DNA from: Rheinheimera nanhaiensis E407-8
GTDB taxonomy: Bacteria; Pseudomonadota; Gammaproteobacteria; Enterobacterales; Alteromonadaceae
DNA: 64,000 bases
Direction: 5' to 3'
Assembly: GCF_000296695.1 (NCBI RefSeq)
Contig: NZ_BAFK01000008.1
Span: 108,624 to 172,623 of the forward strand
Under the pieces are notes generated by a model. The model was not told where the DNA came from. It searched no databases and was given only the letters and a program-made list of their open reading frames with translations. Shown piece by piece: positions 9,544 to 17,785 of the stretch. The translations under genes were made by a program, and so were the position numbers. The stretch's first letter is position 1, and every line of letters starts with the position of its first letter.

Positions 9544-10290
9544 TTAACACCATAGCTGGCTTAGCGGCGTGTCAGCGCAGTAATGCCGGCTTAGCTGAGC
9601 GTGTAACAGCTCGGCACAGGCTAAGGCGTCGGTGACGGCATGGTGCGGCCGGTAAGGCGGCAAACCATAGCGCAGGCGACTGTCTGCCAGGCGGATTGAC
9701 ACCGGTTGTTGTCCACGCAATTTTTGCCAGAAACTTAAAGGTTTTCGTCGGTGCATGCGTGCTTCCAGTTGCATGGTGTCTATCAGCGGGAACAACAAGC
9801 CGGCACCTAAGCGGGTTTTAACCGCCGCATGCAAAAATGGCCGTTCAATACCATGGTAATGCACTACAGCTACCTTACCGGCCATCTGTTGCAATAACTG
9901 CGGTAAAATGTCGGTTAAATCCGGCGCAGCGGCGATATCTGAGTGCGTAATGCGATGCAGCGTGACGGATGCGTCGCTTAAGGCAAAACGTGGTTTTACT
10001 AACCATTGCCGCGCCTGAGAGCTGTAAATGGTATGCAGGTTAAACGGCACAGTACCAATACTGACAATACCATTGCTGGCCGGGTCCAGGCCGGTGGTTT
10101 CTATATCCAACGCTAAAAGTGGTACGTCTTGTATTGCTGTAGCACTGCTGACCATACCGGCCTGATAAAAATGCTGTAACAACGGCGGCTGGCTGGCGTT
10201 TGCCTGCTGCTGATAGTAGCGCTGCCAATCTATCTCTCCAGCAGTTTGCTGCGCCGGCGGTGTTAATGTTGAAGCGCCCAGATACAACAT
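9544..10290 (-). CDS. DEDDh-type 3'-5' exonuclease family protein
   Basis: 248 aa. Exo I is LALDIETTGLDP (Asp62, Glu64) and Exo III is HHAVTDALACAELL (His216, Asp221). The Exo II position, normally HNxxFD, reads HYHGIERPFL, so the usual aspartate is Glu149. An approximately 50-residue N-terminal extension precedes the nuclease domain. DEDDh enzymes remove nucleotides from DNA or RNA 3' ends; the substrate here is unknown. It begins 2 bp after the cNMP/CBS/DUF294 gene, so the two are surely co-translated, and the pair belongs to the porin-BCCT operon. Confidence 0.85.
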   Translation of the reverse strand: MLYLGASTLTPPAQQTAGEIDWQRYYQQQANASQPPLLQHFYQAGMVSSATAIQDVPLLALDIETTGLDPASNGIVSIGTVPFNLHTIYSSQARQWLVKPRFALSDASVTLHRITHSDIAAAPDLTDILPQLLQQMAGKVAVVHYHGIERPFLHAAVKTRLGAGLLFPLIDTMQLEARMHRRKPLSFWQKLRGQQPVSIRLADSRLRYGLPPYRPHHAVTDALACAELLHAQLSRHYCADTPLSQLWC

Positions 10291-10292
10291 GC

Positions 10293-12152
10293 TTAGGCCC
10301 TGAAGTGAAACTTGGCAAATTTTTGCGCATTGCTCAGCACGGAAAATGCTTCTTTTAAATGCTTGCGCTCAAATTCTGACAAACGCTCCGGTACCAGGTT
10401 ATTGTCCGGCGTCTCACCGGCGCTAAGCGCCAATGCTTGTTGGCGGATACGGCTCATGGCGATCACTTCAAAGGCATCGCGTAAGTCTTCGCCGCGCCCG
10501 GTCGGCAATACTTTCGCGGCAATAATATCGCGCAGTCGCTCGAACGAATTGGTTGCGCCAGAGCCAATCGCCAGTGCGTGTACCCGTATTAAATCGGTCA
10601 TCGGCGCCGTACCACGGCGTTTAATATTCAGGCTGTTGTTATGGCGGCCATCGTTTTCCATCACAAAGTCTTTAAAAAAGCCAAGGGGCGGCGTGCGTTG
10701 CAGTGCATTACGTGTCATACACGCCAGAAACTGAGATTGCTTGCGTGTTGCGCTGATAATTAGTTGATTTAGCTCGTCGGCCCATTGCGTCTGGCCCCAG
10801 ACGCCGTCCAAATCGAAAAAGATATTGGCGTGTAGCAGGCGCTCAGCACTGGGCTGTGCTATCCAATCGCTAAAATATTGCCGCCATACCTTTAGTGGTT
10901 GGCGCCATTTAGGGTTGGTGGCCATTATATCGCCGCTACAATAGCTATAACCGCAGGCGGCCAGCCCATCGCAGACAAAAGCAGCCAGTTGCTGAAAATA
11001 GGCATCGTGCAGCGCCGGGTCGAAGTGGTTGTCCAGCACCAAGGCGTTGTCCTGATCGGTAACGATCAGTTGCTCGTCACGCGCCATCGAGCCCAGCGCT
11101 AAAAAGCAATACGGCACCGGTGGCGGGCCAAGTTGCTGCTCGGCCAGCTCCAGCAAGCGTTGCTTAAAGCTGCGGCCAATGGCGGCCATAGCGCTGCCTA
11201 TCATCTGTGAGTTGGCATCTTCGTTCACCATCCGCACAAAGCAGGCTTTAACATCTTTGCTAAGGGCACTGAGCTCTGCTACCGACTGCTGGCGGAAAAT
11301 ACTGCTCACGACAAACAGACTGTTTTGCGATTCATAACGGATAATATCGGACAGCGCCAGCACGCCGACCGGCGTTGCCTGTTGCACTACCGGCAAATGA
11401 TGCACATTGTGGCGTAGCATCAGCATCATGGCTTCAAACAGATATTGTTGGGCATTAATGGTTACCGGGTTGGCCGTCATAATAGTGCTGACACAGGTTT
11501 CTGATTTTAACCCAGGCGCCACCAGCCGTGAGCGGATATCTCGGTCGGTAATAATGCCAGCCAGCTTACCCTGCTCTGTGTCATCGTCATGCAGAATAAG
11601 CAGGCAGGATACGCCGTGCTCTGTCATGATTTGTGCCGCCTGCCACACAGTAGCACTGGCGGGTAGACACACCGGCTGGCGCTGCAGCAGGCTGCTGATT
11701 TGTGCGCTGTGCAAATCCGTTTCGGTTTGTCTGGCGGCTTTGGTGGATTTGCGCCGCTCGCTGTCGCCCACTTCGACGTAATCGGCAAAAAATTCATTGC
11801 CGTCAAATAGCTGCTGAAAATCCGCCGCCGGGATCAGGTAAATTAGCGTGTCTTCCAGCGCACAGGCCGGGAAGCGTACCTTGCCGCCGCGCAGCAGGCC
11901 TTGTTCGCCAAAAATGCCGCCTTCGCTTAAGCGGTTATATAAGTCACCGTTACGGCGAAAGGTTTCCACAGCGCCACTGCGGATCAAATATAAGCTATTG
12001 AGCGGCTCGTTAAAGCGCAGGATGTCACTGCCTGCTTTAAAGTAAGCCACATCAATACATCGCGCCAGCCTGAGCTGTTCGGGTTCTTCCAGCTGCGCAA
12101 ACGGTGGGTGCCGCTTTAAGAACTCGAGAATTTCAATTTGCTCAATTTCCAT
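10293..12152 (-). CDS. cNMP-binding, CBS-pair and DUF294 nucleotidyltransferase signalling protein
   Basis: 619 aa, soluble. Domain order: cyclic-nucleotide-binding domain (about 15-125), two CBS domains (about 155-280), DUF294 nucleotidyltransferase-like domain (about 300-440) with LGSMARDEQLIVTDQD carrying Gly354-Ser355 and acidic residues 366 and 368, and a DUF294 C-terminal domain to about 610. The nucleotidyltransferase part is related to GlnD, which transfers nucleotidyl groups to signalling proteins. The target is unknown. It sits 13 bp after the BCCT transporter gene and 2 bp before the exonuclease. The context suggests adenine-nucleotide or cNMP sensing tied to solute uptake, which is an inference. 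Confidence 0.88.
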   Translation of the reverse strand: MEIEQIEILEFLKRHPPFAQLEEPEQLRLARCIDVAYFKAGSDILRFNEPLNSLYLIRSGAVETFRRNGDLYNRLSEGGIFGEQGLLRGGKVRFPACALEDTLIYLIPAADFQQLFDGNEFFADYVEVGDSERRKSTKAARQTETDLHSAQISSLLQRQPVCLPASATVWQAAQIMTEHGVSCLLILHDDDTEQGKLAGIITDRDIRSRLVAPGLKSETCVSTIMTANPVTINAQQYLFEAMMLMLRHNVHHLPVVQQATPVGVLALSDIIRYESQNSLFVVSSIFRQQSVAELSALSKDVKACFVRMVNEDANSQMIGSAMAAIGRSFKQRLLELAEQQLGPPPVPYCFLALGSMARDEQLIVTDQDNALVLDNHFDPALHDAYFQQLAAFVCDGLAACGYSYCSGDIMATNPKWRQPLKVWRQYFSDWIAQPSAERLLHANIFFDLDGVWGQTQWADELNQLIISATRKQSQFLACMTRNALQRTPPLGFFKDFVMENDGRHNNSLNIKRRGTAPMTDLIRVHALAIGSGATNSFERLRDIIAAKVLPTGRGEDLRDAFEVIAMSRIRQQALALSAGETPDNNLVPERLSEFERKHLKEAFSVLSNAQKFAKFHFRA

Positions 12153-12165
12153 TATTGCATTCCGC

Positions 12166-13797
12166 TTATACCGCGCGCGGTTCAGTCATCAGGCCTTTAA
12201 CTACCGCGATACAAGAAGCTAGCAGCACCAGACTAAACGGAAAACCGGTAGACACCGCCATGGCTTGCAACGCCACCAGGCCGCCACCGAGAATAAGCGC
12301 AATGGCGACCAGACCTTCGAAGGTACACCAGAATACCCGTTGCGGTGTCGGAGCATTCACTTTACCACCGGCGGCAATGGTATCAATCACCAGTGAACCG
12401 GAGTCAGAGGAGGTAACAAAAAACACCACTACCAGGATGATAGCGATAAATGAGGTCAGTTGCGCCCAGGGCAGAGCATCAAGCATACTAAACAGCTGCA
12501 GTGGCAAAGCAGCATTGGTGGCAGCCTCATAGCCTTGCTGTACTAGCTGGCTGATGGCGGTGCCGCCAAATACTGTCATCCACAGCACACAGGCCAGTGA
12601 TGGGATCAGCAATACCGAGATTAAAAATTCACGTACCGTGCGCCCGCGTGATACCCGTGCGATAAACATACCGACAAAAGGTGACCAGCTAATCCACCAG
12701 GCCCAATAAAACGCGGTCCAGCCCTGAGCAAAATTAGCATCTTCCCGCCCCAATGGGTTGGCCAGCGCTGGCAGATGTTGCAGATAAGCGGCCAGATTGG
12801 CGGCAAAGCCAGTAGCAATGGCCAGTGTAGGCCCGACAATAATGACAAACAACAACAGCAAGGCAGCCAGCAGCATATTAATTTCGGACAAACGTTTTAC
12901 CCCAGCTTCCAGCCCGGCAACCACAGACACCAGCGCGATTAGGGTAATGCCAATCACCAGTAAGATTTGGGTTGTTAGCCCTTCGGGCAGGTCAAACAGG
13001 TAGTGCAAGCCAGCCGCGGCCTGCGAGGCACCCAGGCCTAAAGATGTCGCCAGACCGAACAACGTGGCAAAGACGGCAAGGATATCGATAATATGGCCAG
13101 GCCAGCCCCAGACCTGCTCACCGAGCAGCGGATAAAACACTGAGCGGATGGTCAGCGGTAAGCCTTTGTTAAAGGAAAACAGCGCCAAACCCAGCGCCAG
13201 AATGGCGTAAATCGCCCATGGATGCAGCGCCCAGTGATAAATGGTCGCGGCCATTGCCAGCCGCTCAGCTGCTGCGGCATCACCGGCGGCGCCGGCCAGT
13301 GGCGCCCAGTCGGTGCGTACACCGTCAGCAAGCGAGGTGCCGCCAAAGGCGCTGGCAAAATGCGATAACGGCTCAGATACACCATAAAACATCAGGCCAA
13401 TGCCCATGCCGGCGGCAAACAACATTGAAAACCAGCCAGCATAGCTAAAATCGGGGGTGGCTTCGGTACCGCCCAGTCGTACTCTGCCCAGTGGCGATAT
13501 AATCAGCGCCAGGCACAAGATTACAAACACATTGGCAGCTGAGATAAAGTACCAGTCGAGTTTTGAGGTAAGCCAGGCACGCATACTGCTAAATACCGGT
13601 TCTGCCTGCTGCTGGAAGCTGACGGTAAGTGCCACAAACAGAATGACGACTATGGCGGAGATTAAAAACACCCGGTTATGAATATCCAAACCAAAGGGGC
13701 CGACCTTAACTAAAATATTGTCCTGACCAATCTGATAATCGGTGTCTATTGGGTTAACTTTGCCATCTGGGATCATTGGATCTTTATCCGCGCTCAT
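12166..13797 (-). CDS. BCCT-family betaine/carnitine/choline transporter
   Basis: 543 aa with about 12 hydrophobic segments. The BCCT signature WTAFYWAWWISWSPFVGMFIARVSRGRT is clear. The TM3 stretch GMGIGLMFYGVSEP matches the Na+-coupled BetP type rather than the CaiT exchange type. A quaternary-ammonium compound such as glycine betaine or choline is the likely cargo; osmoprotectant versus nutrient use is not resolved. AAGGA precedes the ATG. It follows the porin gene by 33 bp and is probably co-transcribed with it, the porin letting the solute through the outer membrane. Confidence 0.9.
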   Translation of the reverse strand: MSADKDPMIPDGKVNPIDTDYQIGQDNILVKVGPFGLDIHNRVFLISAIVVILFVALTVSFQQQAEPVFSSMRAWLTSKLDWYFISAANVFVILCLALIISPLGRVRLGGTEATPDFSYAGWFSMLFAAGMGIGLMFYGVSEPLSHFASAFGGTSLADGVRTDWAPLAGAAGDAAAAERLAMAATIYHWALHPWAIYAILALGLALFSFNKGLPLTIRSVFYPLLGEQVWGWPGHIIDILAVFATLFGLATSLGLGASQAAAGLHYLFDLPEGLTTQILLVIGITLIALVSVVAGLEAGVKRLSEINMLLAALLLLFVIIVGPTLAIATGFAANLAAYLQHLPALANPLGREDANFAQGWTAFYWAWWISWSPFVGMFIARVSRGRTVREFLISVLLIPSLACVLWMTVFGGTAISQLVQQGYEAATNAALPLQLFSMLDALPWAQLTSFIAIILVVVFFVTSSDSGSLVIDTIAAGGKVNAPTPQRVFWCTFEGLVAIALILGGGLVALQAMAVSTGFPFSLVLLASCIAVVKGLMTEPRAV

Positions 13798-13830
13798 CTT
13801 GTTATCCTTATTTTGTTGGCCAAGCCGGCG

Positions 13831-15120
13831 TTAGAAGTAGTAACCAATGTTAATGTTGAAGCGACGCTCTGTATCGTCGCTGTCCCCAACCGCGCTGCCG
13901 CCGACGAAAGGCTGGTTTTTCGCATGCACTAGATCAAAATAGGTAAAGAGGCCGCCGGCGGCCACGGAAAAGCCGGTCACGTTCATCATGGTATCGCGGC
14001 TATTATCAGACTTGTTGTATATCAAACCATAGTTGTTATAAAACTGCAGGCCGCTTACTGGCCCCCAACTCAGCGGCAGGCTATAGGCCAGGTTCACCGT
14101 ACTGGTTTTCGCTTTAGCGGCAATAGAATCGTAAAAGGCATAGGCGCCCACTGCCATGCGGTCAACATCATCAATATCGTAATGGTATTCACCATGCTGC
14201 AGCTGTAGGTTCCAGCGCTGATAATGGCTGTTTACGTGCAGTGCCCAGGCGTGGTAACTGCCGGCCCGGTGCTGGCCATCATGCAGGCCACCGGCCAGCG
14301 CGGAGAGCCCAAGCTCAGTGGTAAAATCCTTGCTGTGTTCAAGCTGATAAGCAAAGCGGCCGGCAAAGGTATTGTATTCGCCCAGCGGTTGGGCCGGCTC
14401 ATCGTAAATGCCGTCATCGCCCTGGCGGTAGCCGACTATATCGTACGAGTAGCGATCGGCGCGGCTGCTGACATAACCATCTACACCACCCAGTTCATCG
14501 TTTTTAAAAAAGCCTAAGTCTAGTTGCCAGTTGTCGGCCAGTTGGCGTTTGAACAGCAGGCCTAAGTCATGATCATCTTCCAGGCCGAGGTAATAGTTGG
14601 TACTGAAGAAGTAGTTATGTGAATTGTACGGCCAGTTACCAAAGGGCACCTGAGTAATGCCGGCCTGTACCTGCCAGTCTTCTGTTAGCTGATAGCCAAC
14701 GTAGGCGTATTTTACCGCGGTCATATAATCAAAAAAGCGGATCTCGGCATTTAGCAGTACATCACCGATACTGCCGTTTAAATTCAAGCGGAAAATATCA
14801 AAGGCAAAGTCGCCGCCACGGTTTTTATTGCCGTCGCTGTACGACGTATGGCTGTAATTAGTGCGGATAGCGCCGCCTAAGCGGATACCATCTTCAGTTT
14901 TGTCAGCCTTATCGGCGCTGCCTGCCTCACTGTAAGGCTTTGCTGCAGGCGCTTGTTTGGCGACTACTGTTTCCTGCTCAGCCAGCCGTTGCTCCAGCGC
15001 CGCAATTTGCGCTTTCAGCGCCGCCAATTGTTGTTTAATGTCGTCGGTTTCAGTGGCATGGGCAGAAAGATGGCATAGCCCAACGGCAGCGATCAGACTG
15101 ATACTGCGAAGTGAGAGCAT
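13831..15120 (-). CDS. Outer-membrane porin with N-terminal coiled coil
   Basis: 429 aa. A signal peptide (MLSLRSISLIAAVGLCHLSAHA) is followed by a short coiled coil (DIKQQLAALKAQIAALEQRL) and a long run of aromatic-rich amphipathic strands. The last residue is Phe (NINIGYYF), the usual terminus for BamA-assembled barrels. It resembles the OprO/P-type porin superfamily, but selectivity is unknown. It is the first gene of a likely four-gene operon with the BCCT transporter. A 6-bp inverted repeat TAGCGC/GCGCTA (15170-15187) lies in its upstream region. Confidence 0.85.
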   Translation of the reverse strand: MLSLRSISLIAAVGLCHLSAHATETDDIKQQLAALKAQIAALEQRLAEQETVVAKQAPAAKPYSEAGSADKADKTEDGIRLGGAIRTNYSHTSYSDGNKNRGGDFAFDIFRLNLNGSIGDVLLNAEIRFFDYMTAVKYAYVGYQLTEDWQVQAGITQVPFGNWPYNSHNYFFSTNYYLGLEDDHDLGLLFKRQLADNWQLDLGFFKNDELGGVDGYVSSRADRYSYDIVGYRQGDDGIYDEPAQPLGEYNTFAGRFAYQLEHSKDFTTELGLSALAGGLHDGQHRAGSYHAWALHVNSHYQRWNLQLQHGEYHYDIDDVDRMAVGAYAFYDSIAAKAKTSTVNLAYSLPLSWGPVSGLQFYNNYGLIYNKSDNSRDTMMNVTGFSVAAGGLFTYFDLVHAKNQPFVGGSAVGDSDDTERRFNINIGYYF

Positions 15121-15215
15121 AGTAAATCCTTATTTTGTATCAGATTTAAAGCAGAAGGGCTATAAAGGATAGCGCAATCTGGCGCTAAGGCCAAATTACG
15201 CAGGCAAGCAGAGGT

Positions 15216-16100
15216 TTAATAAATACCGGAGGACAGGTAACGATCGCCACGGTCACAGATGATCGCCACAATGACGGCGTTATCATGCTGCTCAGCCAGT
15301 TTTATTGCTGCATGCACGGCACCGCCGGAGCTGACACCGGCAAAAATGCCTTCTTCCCGGGCTAAACGGCGCATAGCCGTTAGGGCGTCATCCTGCGTAA
15401 TATCCATGATCTGATCAACCCGGCTTTTATCAAAGAAGCCTGGCAGGTAAGCTTCGGGCCAGCGACGGATGCCGGGAATGCTGGCACCTTCAGCCGGTTG
15501 CAGGCCAATAATCTGGATCGCCGGGTTTTGCTCTTTCAGGTAACGCGACACGCCCATAATGGTGCCGGTGGTGCCCATGCTGCTAACAAAATGGGTAACC
15601 TGCTGCTGGCTTTGCTGCCAGATCTCCGGCCCGGTGCTGGCATAATGCGCCGCCGGGTTATCCGGGTTGTTAAACTGGTCCAGCACTATGCCTTTGCCGT
15701 CGGCTTGCATGGCAAGCGCCAAATCACGCGCACCTTCCATACCTTGCTCTTTGCTGACCAGTATCAGCTCAGCGCCATAAGCGCGCATGCCGCTTTTACG
15801 CTCTTCGGTAGCGTTATCCGGCATAATCAGTGTCATTTTGTAGCCTTTAATCGCCGCCGCCATCGCCAGCGCAATGCCGGTATTGCCGCTGGTGGCTTCA
15901 ATTATGCGATCGCCGGGCTTAATGGTGCCGCGCCACTCGGCCTGCACTATCATATTCAGCGCCGGCCGGTCTTTTACTGAACCCGCCGGGTTATCGCCTT
16001 CCAGCTTTAACAGCACAGTACTGTTGGTATGGGCGGCCATGCGCTGCAGCTTAACGAGGCGTGTCTGGCCGATGAGTTGATCAATAGAGCAAAATGACAT
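15216..16100 (-). CDS. cysM: Cysteine synthase B (O-acetylserine sulfhydrylase)
   Basis: 294 aa, PLP-dependent fold type II enzyme making cysteine from O-acetylserine and sulfide or thiosulfate. The PLP lysine is Lys43 in NPAGSVKDRP, the phosphate-binding loop is EATSGNTGIAL, and the CysM-specific stretches ELILVSKEQGMEGARDLA and CDRGDRYLSSGIY distinguish it from CysK. I start at ATG 16100 (MSFCSIDQLIG), which aligns with the E. coli N-terminus and has GGA 8 nt upstream; the longer frame to 16139 would overlap the preceding gene. It ends shorter than E. coli CysM, immediately after the DRYLS motif. Confidence 0.95.
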   Translation of the reverse strand: MSFCSIDQLIGQTRLVKLQRMAAHTNSTVLLKLEGDNPAGSVKDRPALNMIVQAEWRGTIKPGDRIIEATSGNTGIALAMAAAIKGYKMTLIMPDNATEERKSGMRAYGAELILVSKEQGMEGARDLALAMQADGKGIVLDQFNNPDNPAAHYASTGPEIWQQSQQQVTHFVSSMGTTGTIMGVSRYLKEQNPAIQIIGLQPAEGASIPGIRRWPEAYLPGFFDKSRVDQIMDITQDDALTAMRRLAREEGIFAGVSSGGAVHAAIKLAEQHDNAVIVAIICDRGDRYLSSGIY

Positions 16101-16114
16101 CTGAGTTTCCGTGG

Positions 16115-16921
16115 TTAGTGCTTTAATCCGGGTTGGCATAAATCCAGTGGTTGTTTTGGTAACTCAGGGTTAACCTGGCTTTGTAATGCCAACTGGCTAA
16201 GATGGCGATCAAATTCGGTTAGCAGGCTGGCATCTGGGTGATTAATATTCACAGCCAAATGCAAGGTTTTTAGCTCATATTCTGCCGTGTTAAAGTTGAG
16301 TTGATGCTTAAACGGCTTTAATTCGTCTTCTGTCGTTAACAGGTGTTGCATCACATCATAGTCAATAACGGCAGCATCAAGCCGCTGGTGTGCCAGCCGT
16401 AACAAATTTTGCTTATCAGTTAAGCTGGTTTCGACATTCAGCCGACGGTCTCTTATCATCTGGTCTATCGTCGTAGTGTTAACATAGTCTTGCACTACAC
16501 CCAGCCGGTAATGTTGTAAATCTGCACTGGAGTTTATCTGCAGCGGCGCTGCGGTGTGCTCCGCCAGGCCAACATGGCTGTAGCCAATACATCCTGATAG
16601 TTTTACCTCATCGTGCTGTAACGGGTACTCAGGAAAATAGGCCAGATATTGCGGAGCGCGGCCAGTTGTTTGTTTTACTGCACGTGACCATGGCAAAAAA
16701 TCTATGACCACCTGGTACCCCATCTGATGAAAGATTCGTTTTACCAATACAGCAGTACGGCCACCGTCAAGCAGCTCTTGCCCGGTAAAAGGTGGCCATT
16801 CCAGCGATGCCAGATAGATGACACCTGGTTCTTTTACCGGCAAAGGCGCAGCCTTTGCTGTTACCAGGAACGATAATGTTAACCATGCCAGGCTTAAGGT
16901 CAGAACAGCATTATTAGACAT
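16115..16921 (-). CDS. Periplasmic solute-binding protein, family 3-like (orphan)
   Basis: 268 aa with a signal peptide of about 24 residues (MSNNAVLTLSLAWLTLSFLVTAKA). The opening YLASLEWPPFTGQ and the alternating alpha/beta lobes (LGVVQDYVNTTT, LDAAVIDYDVMQHLL) match SBP_bac_3 amino-acid-binding domains. No ABC permease or ATPase is nearby, so it may be a stand-alone periplasmic receptor of a type common in Alteromonadales. It precedes cysM by 14 bp on the same strand and could be co-transcribed; whether it binds a sulfur compound is unknown. Confidence 0.8.
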   Translation of the reverse strand: MSNNAVLTLSLAWLTLSFLVTAKAAPLPVKEPGVIYLASLEWPPFTGQELLDGGRTAVLVKRIFHQMGYQVVIDFLPWSRAVKQTTGRAPQYLAYFPEYPLQHDEVKLSGCIGYSHVGLAEHTAAPLQINSSADLQHYRLGVVQDYVNTTTIDQMIRDRRLNVETSLTDKQNLLRLAHQRLDAAVIDYDVMQHLLTTEDELKPFKHQLNFNTAEYELKTLHLAVNINHPDASLLTEFDRHLSQLALQSQVNPELPKQPLDLCQPGLKH

Positions 16922-17032
16922 TACAGCTTCTCAATTCTGTTCGCAGCCGTATACTGCACTTTAACACTTGCTAATACTAAGCATGGTTAACAAATGCAAT
17001 AATGCAAACTATTTCCCAATAGTACACCAAAC

Positions 17033-17785
17033 TCAGCTTGCCGCACTTAGCCGCTGCAGGTTGTCGCAGATCACAGCCGCCGCGATGCCGACATTGAGTG
17101 ATTCCGCTTCGCCAAAAGCAGGAATGGTAATTTTGCGGCTTATTACGCTTTCTAACTCTGCACTAATGCCATTGGCTTCATTACCCAGCACAATAAAGCC
17201 GCCTTGCTGGTGCAATGTCAGACTGTGCACCGACTCACCCCCCAGATAAGCACCGTATACCGGCAGTGCGGCTTGTGCCAGCAGCGGCTGTAGCGGCTGA
17301 TAATGCAGCTGCACCCGCAAAAACGAGCCTTTGGCGGCGGCAATCACCTTGGGGTTGTAGCAGTCGGCGGTATCCGGTGAGCAGACAATATGTTTGATAC
17401 CGTACCAGTCGGCGATGCGGATAATAGTGCCCAGGTTGCCGGGGTCGTTAATTTGATCCAGCACCAATACAAAGCCGTGATTATGCGGCACAAAATCACT
17501 CTGTGCCGGCATTTTTACCACTGCCAGCGCGGCGTCGTTGCTGCTAAAGGTGCCTACTTTTACCAGTTCATCGGGGCTGCATTGTTGCACCAATGCGGCA
17601 GCGGTTAGTTGCTGCGGGTAGCGTTGTAAAAAGCTTTCGGTGGCAAATACGGCCTCAACTTGCCAGGGGGACGCCAACAGTTCCAGCACCGCCTTTTCGC
17701 CTTCGACAAAAAACAGCTGCTCGGCTTTGCGGTACTTTTTCTGCTGCAAGGAGCGGATCAGCTTGCTCCACTTTTGGCTGATCAT
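17033..17785 (-). CDS. TrmH/SpoU-family RNA 2'-O-methyltransferase
   Basis: 250 aa. An N-terminal SpoU substrate-binding domain (KYRKAEQLFFVEGEKAVLELL) is followed by the SPOUT methyltransferase domain. Its motifs are NDPGNLGTIIRIADWYG (1), FIVLGNEANGIS (2) and ITIPAFGEAESLNVGIAAAVICDNLQR (3), with the catalytic Asn/Glu and the knot that binds S-adenosylmethionine. It probably methylates rRNA or tRNA ribose; the target base cannot be named. Its ATG overlaps the stop of the upstream amidohydrolase gene (ATGA), suggesting an operon. Confidence 0.9.
   Translation of the reverse strand: MISQKWSKLIRSLQQKKYRKAEQLFFVEGEKAVLELLASPWQVEAVFATESFLQRYPQQLTAAALVQQCSPDELVKVGTFSSNDAALAVVKMPAQSDFVPHNHGFVLVLDQINDPGNLGTIIRIADWYGIKHIVCSPDTADCYNPKVIAAAKGSFLRVQLHYQPLQPLLAQAALPVYGAYLGGESVHSLTLHQQGGFIVLGNEANGISAELESVISRKITIPAFGEAESLNVGIAAAVICDNLQRLSAAS

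Noticed and set aside
9186..12045. Plus-strand frames opposite the hotdog, exonuclease and cNMP/CBS genes
   Set aside because: Composition is that of antisense shadows and the minus-strand proteins have complete domain motifs.
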